Origin: Anarhynchus alexandrinus
Lineage: Eukaryota; Chordata; Aves; Charadriiformes; Charadriidae
Direction: 5' to 3'
Assembly: GCA_008711295.1 (NCBI GenBank)
Contig: VUYV01000047.1
Coordinates: 62,001-126,000 of the forward strand
DNA length: 64,000 bases
Shown here piece by piece: positions 60,687 through 64,000 of this stretch (position 1 is the stretch's first letter; each line of letters opens with the position of its first letter). A program made the translations under genes and the position numbers. Under the pieces are notes generated by a model. The model saw nothing but the letters and a program-made list of their open reading frames with translations, was not told the DNA's origin and searched no databases.

Positions 60687-60710
60687 TTAGGCAAAAAATG
60701 TTTTGCCTAA
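60687..60710. repeat. 10-bp perfect hairpin, 4-nt loop
   Basis: TTAGGCAAAA (60687-60696), loop AATG, TTTTGCCTAA (60701-60710). A perfect small palindrome in AT-rich DNA; function unknown. Confidence 0.85.
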
Positions 60711-63700
60711 ATTTCTTTAAAACATCTTAGATGACAGTAATGACAGACTTACTTGGAGCCAACCAACGTTACACAACTTGTTCGTCTCCATGTGGTTTTC
60801 ATTCCATAAATCCTCTGCAAGAGCACTTTCCTGAAAGGTGGGAGGTCAAAACTAATTCATAGGAAGGAACTGACTGATTCATAACGTTCAAACAGAAGAA
60901 TGGAAAAAAAAAAAAAACCGAAGGATAATTTTATACAAAATGCTGATTGGGCAATAAAGTGGCCTTTAGCATTCCTGTATTTTTGTTACCCTGCAGAACA
61001 TTACCAGAATGAATATCTTTTTGCTTCGGCACAAGGAGTTACAGCCTGATGCTGAACTACGTGTCAAGTATTTCTCATCTCGCTGATAGAACATTTTCAA
61101 TGTATTGAGTACATTTAGCAAGTGATGGCTGGAATAAAAAGTGTGTTTGCAAAGAACATTCAGTTGGATGTTCAATATTTAATAATGAGGATAAAGTTAG
61201 CCTCTGGTTTTAAGGTGCCTTGATGTTTTGGGTACTTAACCTCTACGTCTTCATCCTGTAAATGGTGTGCAGGAAGGGTTGAGGAAAAGCTTCATTTCAC
61301 TGCCTTACTGTTTTGATATTTCATAATCTGTTCTCACTGTTGTTACCATGCAGGCAAACCTCTGAAAACCCTCCCGCAAGACATCGTGAGTGGTGATTTC
61401 TTTCCCCTCTACAAGCTATTTACTGAATTCACATTAATCGATGCCCACTGAACTCTGGTTGGCTGACATTATCAATAAAAGTGCATAAAAATAAATGTTT
61501 ACAAATTTTTTTTTTTTCTGGGAGTGCCACAGCTTCTGGGAAAAAAAAAAAACCAACCAAAAAAACCCCAAAAATTTCTACAGCTTTTCACCCAGGAGCA
61601 ACCTGAAAAATTGTTTTTCAACGTCACGCCCAACTTCTACCTGTCAGCCTTTCAGGCCACCTCTCACGATTGCTTTCTCCTCCACCTCCACAGCTCCTTC
61701 TCCTCTTCTCAACTCCCTGCCTGCTTCTTCCTTCACCGTCCCACCGCCCACCCACCTGACATGCTGAAAGGGTAACTTCCCTCTCGTGTCAGCTCATCCC
61801 CAATTATTTTTTTTAGAAGAAGGAGTAGAACAACACCAATTAGTCCCACAAATTCTTGCAGGAGTATCATTTAGCATGGAAAGAAGCTCCTAATTAAAGG
61901 TTTGTATGTAATTTCCCTCCTATTGTAGCACTTCATCAGAACTTTCCCATCTTAAAATAAACTAACTGGTGACTAACGGTGAGAAGGAGAGATTCAGATG
62001 AAATCTGCCTCGTTTTGTTTTCAGTGCTATCCCTCTAGACAGTACCACCGTTTTCCTTCTTCATTAGAAAAAGTGGATGAACTTAGAGATACCCCACCCT
62101 GCTTTATCTTCAGAAATTGAGGAAGGAGTAACATCTGCTGATTGCTGGATTTCAATTAGCTTGAATACGTAGGGTTTCAAATACTTGATGAGTCAGCATA
62201 AACAAATATATTGTTAGTAATGGTCATTATACAGACAAGGACATGAAATGCTTAGGAAAAGAACGAACTTGGGCAAAGAAGCTAAGTTGTGAGTTTTGAG
62301 CGACATTTTTTGATCCCAGCTCAAGATCGTTAATGCTCAGCAGCTATTCTCAAGCAAAACCAATAGAAATTTGGACCTGCACAACATGGTATATATTTTA
62401 CAGAAAATAGATCTTCTATATGTAATAGCGTCTTCTTTTTATGGTCTCCTGTGCCTAAAACATGACTGTTCACCAACTATTCAAGACTGGAGAAATAAGG
62501 AAGCCAAGCCAATCATTTTAGTCCCTGGTCTAAGGATATAAACCATCTGCGTCCTGAATTTGATGGTGATGAAATGCAGGATAATCATTTATCTGGCCTG
62601 GGTCTGAATATTGCCTCCTGACATGTCAAATTAGAGACTAGAGAACAAGGAAGCTGTATTTGAAAAGCAGGAGACATCTTTGCAATTGGTGAGCTCCTCA
62701 TTTAAATGAAGCTTCCAGATGTTGTTTGGAGCAAGCAGCCTCTGCAAAGATGTGTTGGATGCAGATGCAACTGCGAGTGAGCAATTAAGTAAACTACAGC
62801 TTCACAGAGAATGAGAAAATGGGACGTAAATCATAAGTTCCCCCCCTAATTTTAACGTGTAACTTTTTGCAAGCAGGATGTGTTTTCTTGTGCTCAAGAT
62901 AACAGGCCCTTTAAATGGTGTTGCACATGAATAGTCCAGATATTAGATTTTTTACAAAATTAACCTGATGAGTTTTGACAATAGAGACTTCTTATCTCTC
63001 TGGGGTTTGTTCTACCATGGTTTAGAGAAGTCATAGGAAAAAAAAATGTTCTCCAACATCTTCATCCTCACTCCAGTTACACGTCAAGCGAAAATCCTTA
63101 AATCTCCTCCCGCCTCATTACGGTGCTTTTAATTCGTCATAATTTTAAGGTTAGTAAAGTCTTTTGAGGGAGATCAGGTCTTGCTTGACGGATGAAGTAT
63201 TTTAGGTAATCTGCAGATGAGAATTGCTAACAATAGAAACAAGGCCACTGAAGTAGGCAAAAACAATTTAAATAATTTCTGTAGGTGGTTGATAGCCTGC
63301 TCTGTTTTATTTTTGTGAAAATTTATACTTACCAAATTATATCTGGACTAAAAGCAATATTATATATTCCTTTTTTATGCCCAGTATCCAGTAAAAGAAA
63401 GAAAAATTGTAAATTATGCAGTAGTAAGAAAAAAGGGGGGAAAAAACAGGAAAAACATTAGGAAGTCTGGTAATTTGTTTTCTCAATGTTCTCTTGAACA
63501 TTGTGGATTTATGATAGAAAATTAGACAACTTCTAAGATCAAATATTAAGCTGTGTTTGATTTGAAATACACACACCAATACTATTTTTATGTTTGGTTC
63601 TTGGTTTTTAGGTAGCGGTATGTGATAGCGTACATCAGTGTGCCACAATTAGATGATTTACGAATGAAACCGCAGGGTTTTTTTAGACAATCTTATCCTA

Positions 63701-63890
63701 TTTTGCATGTCTGTTATAGTTCAGGAGAATTACAAAGACATATCTACTGACAAATGTAGGTGATTTTTAATCCTGAAAGTATTCGTGATCTTCTGAGCAT
63801 TCACAGAATCAATCATTTTAACGGTTTGGATAAGACATGGTACTAATTCTGAAAACTTGTATTCTGAATGAAAAAGAGAGCTGAGGTTTA
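60711..63890. other. AT-rich unique sequence
   Basis: Nothing recognisable beyond A and T runs (near 60905, 61508 and 61541). Confidence 0.5.
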
Positions 63891-63898
63891 AGTCCGCC

Positions 63899-64000
63899 GT
63901 TGCTGTTACTGGGAGAGTGGCGGGTCCCAGTTGCGCCTGGGAGTTGCTGTTACTGGGGACGACAGAAGCGCCGACAGACCGCTGTGTTATGCTGCCCGCA
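63899..64000. repeat. GC-rich direct repeat at window edge
   Basis: GTTGCTGTTACTGGGA occurs at 63899-63914 and, with a one-G insertion near the end, again from 63943, 44 bp apart, in a CpG-rich setting that starts abruptly at about 63892. It could be the edge of a minisatellite, LTR or other element cut by the window end. Confidence 0.5.

Noticed and set aside
1..64000. tRNA, rRNA, snRNA or microRNA genes
   Set aside because: I saw no A/B-box pair with a cloverleaf, no rRNA similarity and no long microRNA-like hairpin by eye. A covariance-model scan would be the proper test.

Overview
The window is non-coding nuclear DNA from a bird. The evidence is repeat content: about 18 copies or fragments of CR1 (the LINE that dominates avian genomes), almost all 5'-truncated and ending in the ATTCTATG-type 3' tail, plus one solo LTR resembling avian ERVL-class LTRs. 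There are no operons, ribosome binding sites or dense genes. I found no protein-coding exon, tRNA, rRNA or other RNA gene that I can defend. Most open frames are chance frames, or cross the 3' part of CR1 ORF2.

Layout. 1-2.0 kb: three CR1 pieces. 2.0-4.5 kb: AT-rich unique sequence. 4.5-5.9 kb: a perfect 150-bp inverted repeat with a 992-bp spacer, followed by a small CpG-rich patch. 8.9-11.6 kb: two ~0.6-kb antisense CR1s. 13.5 kb: a short CR1. 15.3-16.2 kb: a CR1 inside a CCTT-rich tract, with a 274-base assembly gap. 16.2-21.3 kb: unique sequence with a weak LTR-like signal near 21.1 kb. 21.4-28.3 kb: several CR1s, an ancient CR1, a CCATG/CCATC microsatellite and a second, diverged inverted repeat (25.63-26.29 kb). 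28.3-34.5 kb: unique sequence with a 25-bp tandem array. 34.5-40.1 kb: three CR1s, the best preserved carrying 175 uninterrupted ORF2 codons, and a solo LTR with a perfect 5-bp target-site duplication. 40.1-51.5 kb: the longest repeat-poor stretch. 51.4-58.5 kb: CR1s, one directly after a frame with a zinc-finger-like signature. 58.5-64 kb: unique AT-rich DNA, with a short GC-rich repeat at the very end.

The CR1s fall into layers: a young, very similar group (421, 1674, 13458, 23279, 35205, 51538, 58318), an older group (1, 8924, 10937, 21357, 28019, 53108), a group with an ACAGAATCACAGAA tail (15360, 38555), one of another type (34474) and diverged ancient pieces (23673, 55085, possibly 44625).

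No set of genes works together here, and I see no new functional system. The most distinctive signals are structural: two inverted repeats, a CR1 carrying a 28-nt insertion that matches a site 4 kb away, a head-to-head CR1 composite, and one possible zinc-finger exon remnant. The window reads like intergenic or long-intron DNA. Sequence conservation, which I cannot test, would decide whether the repeat-free blocks hold regulatory elements.
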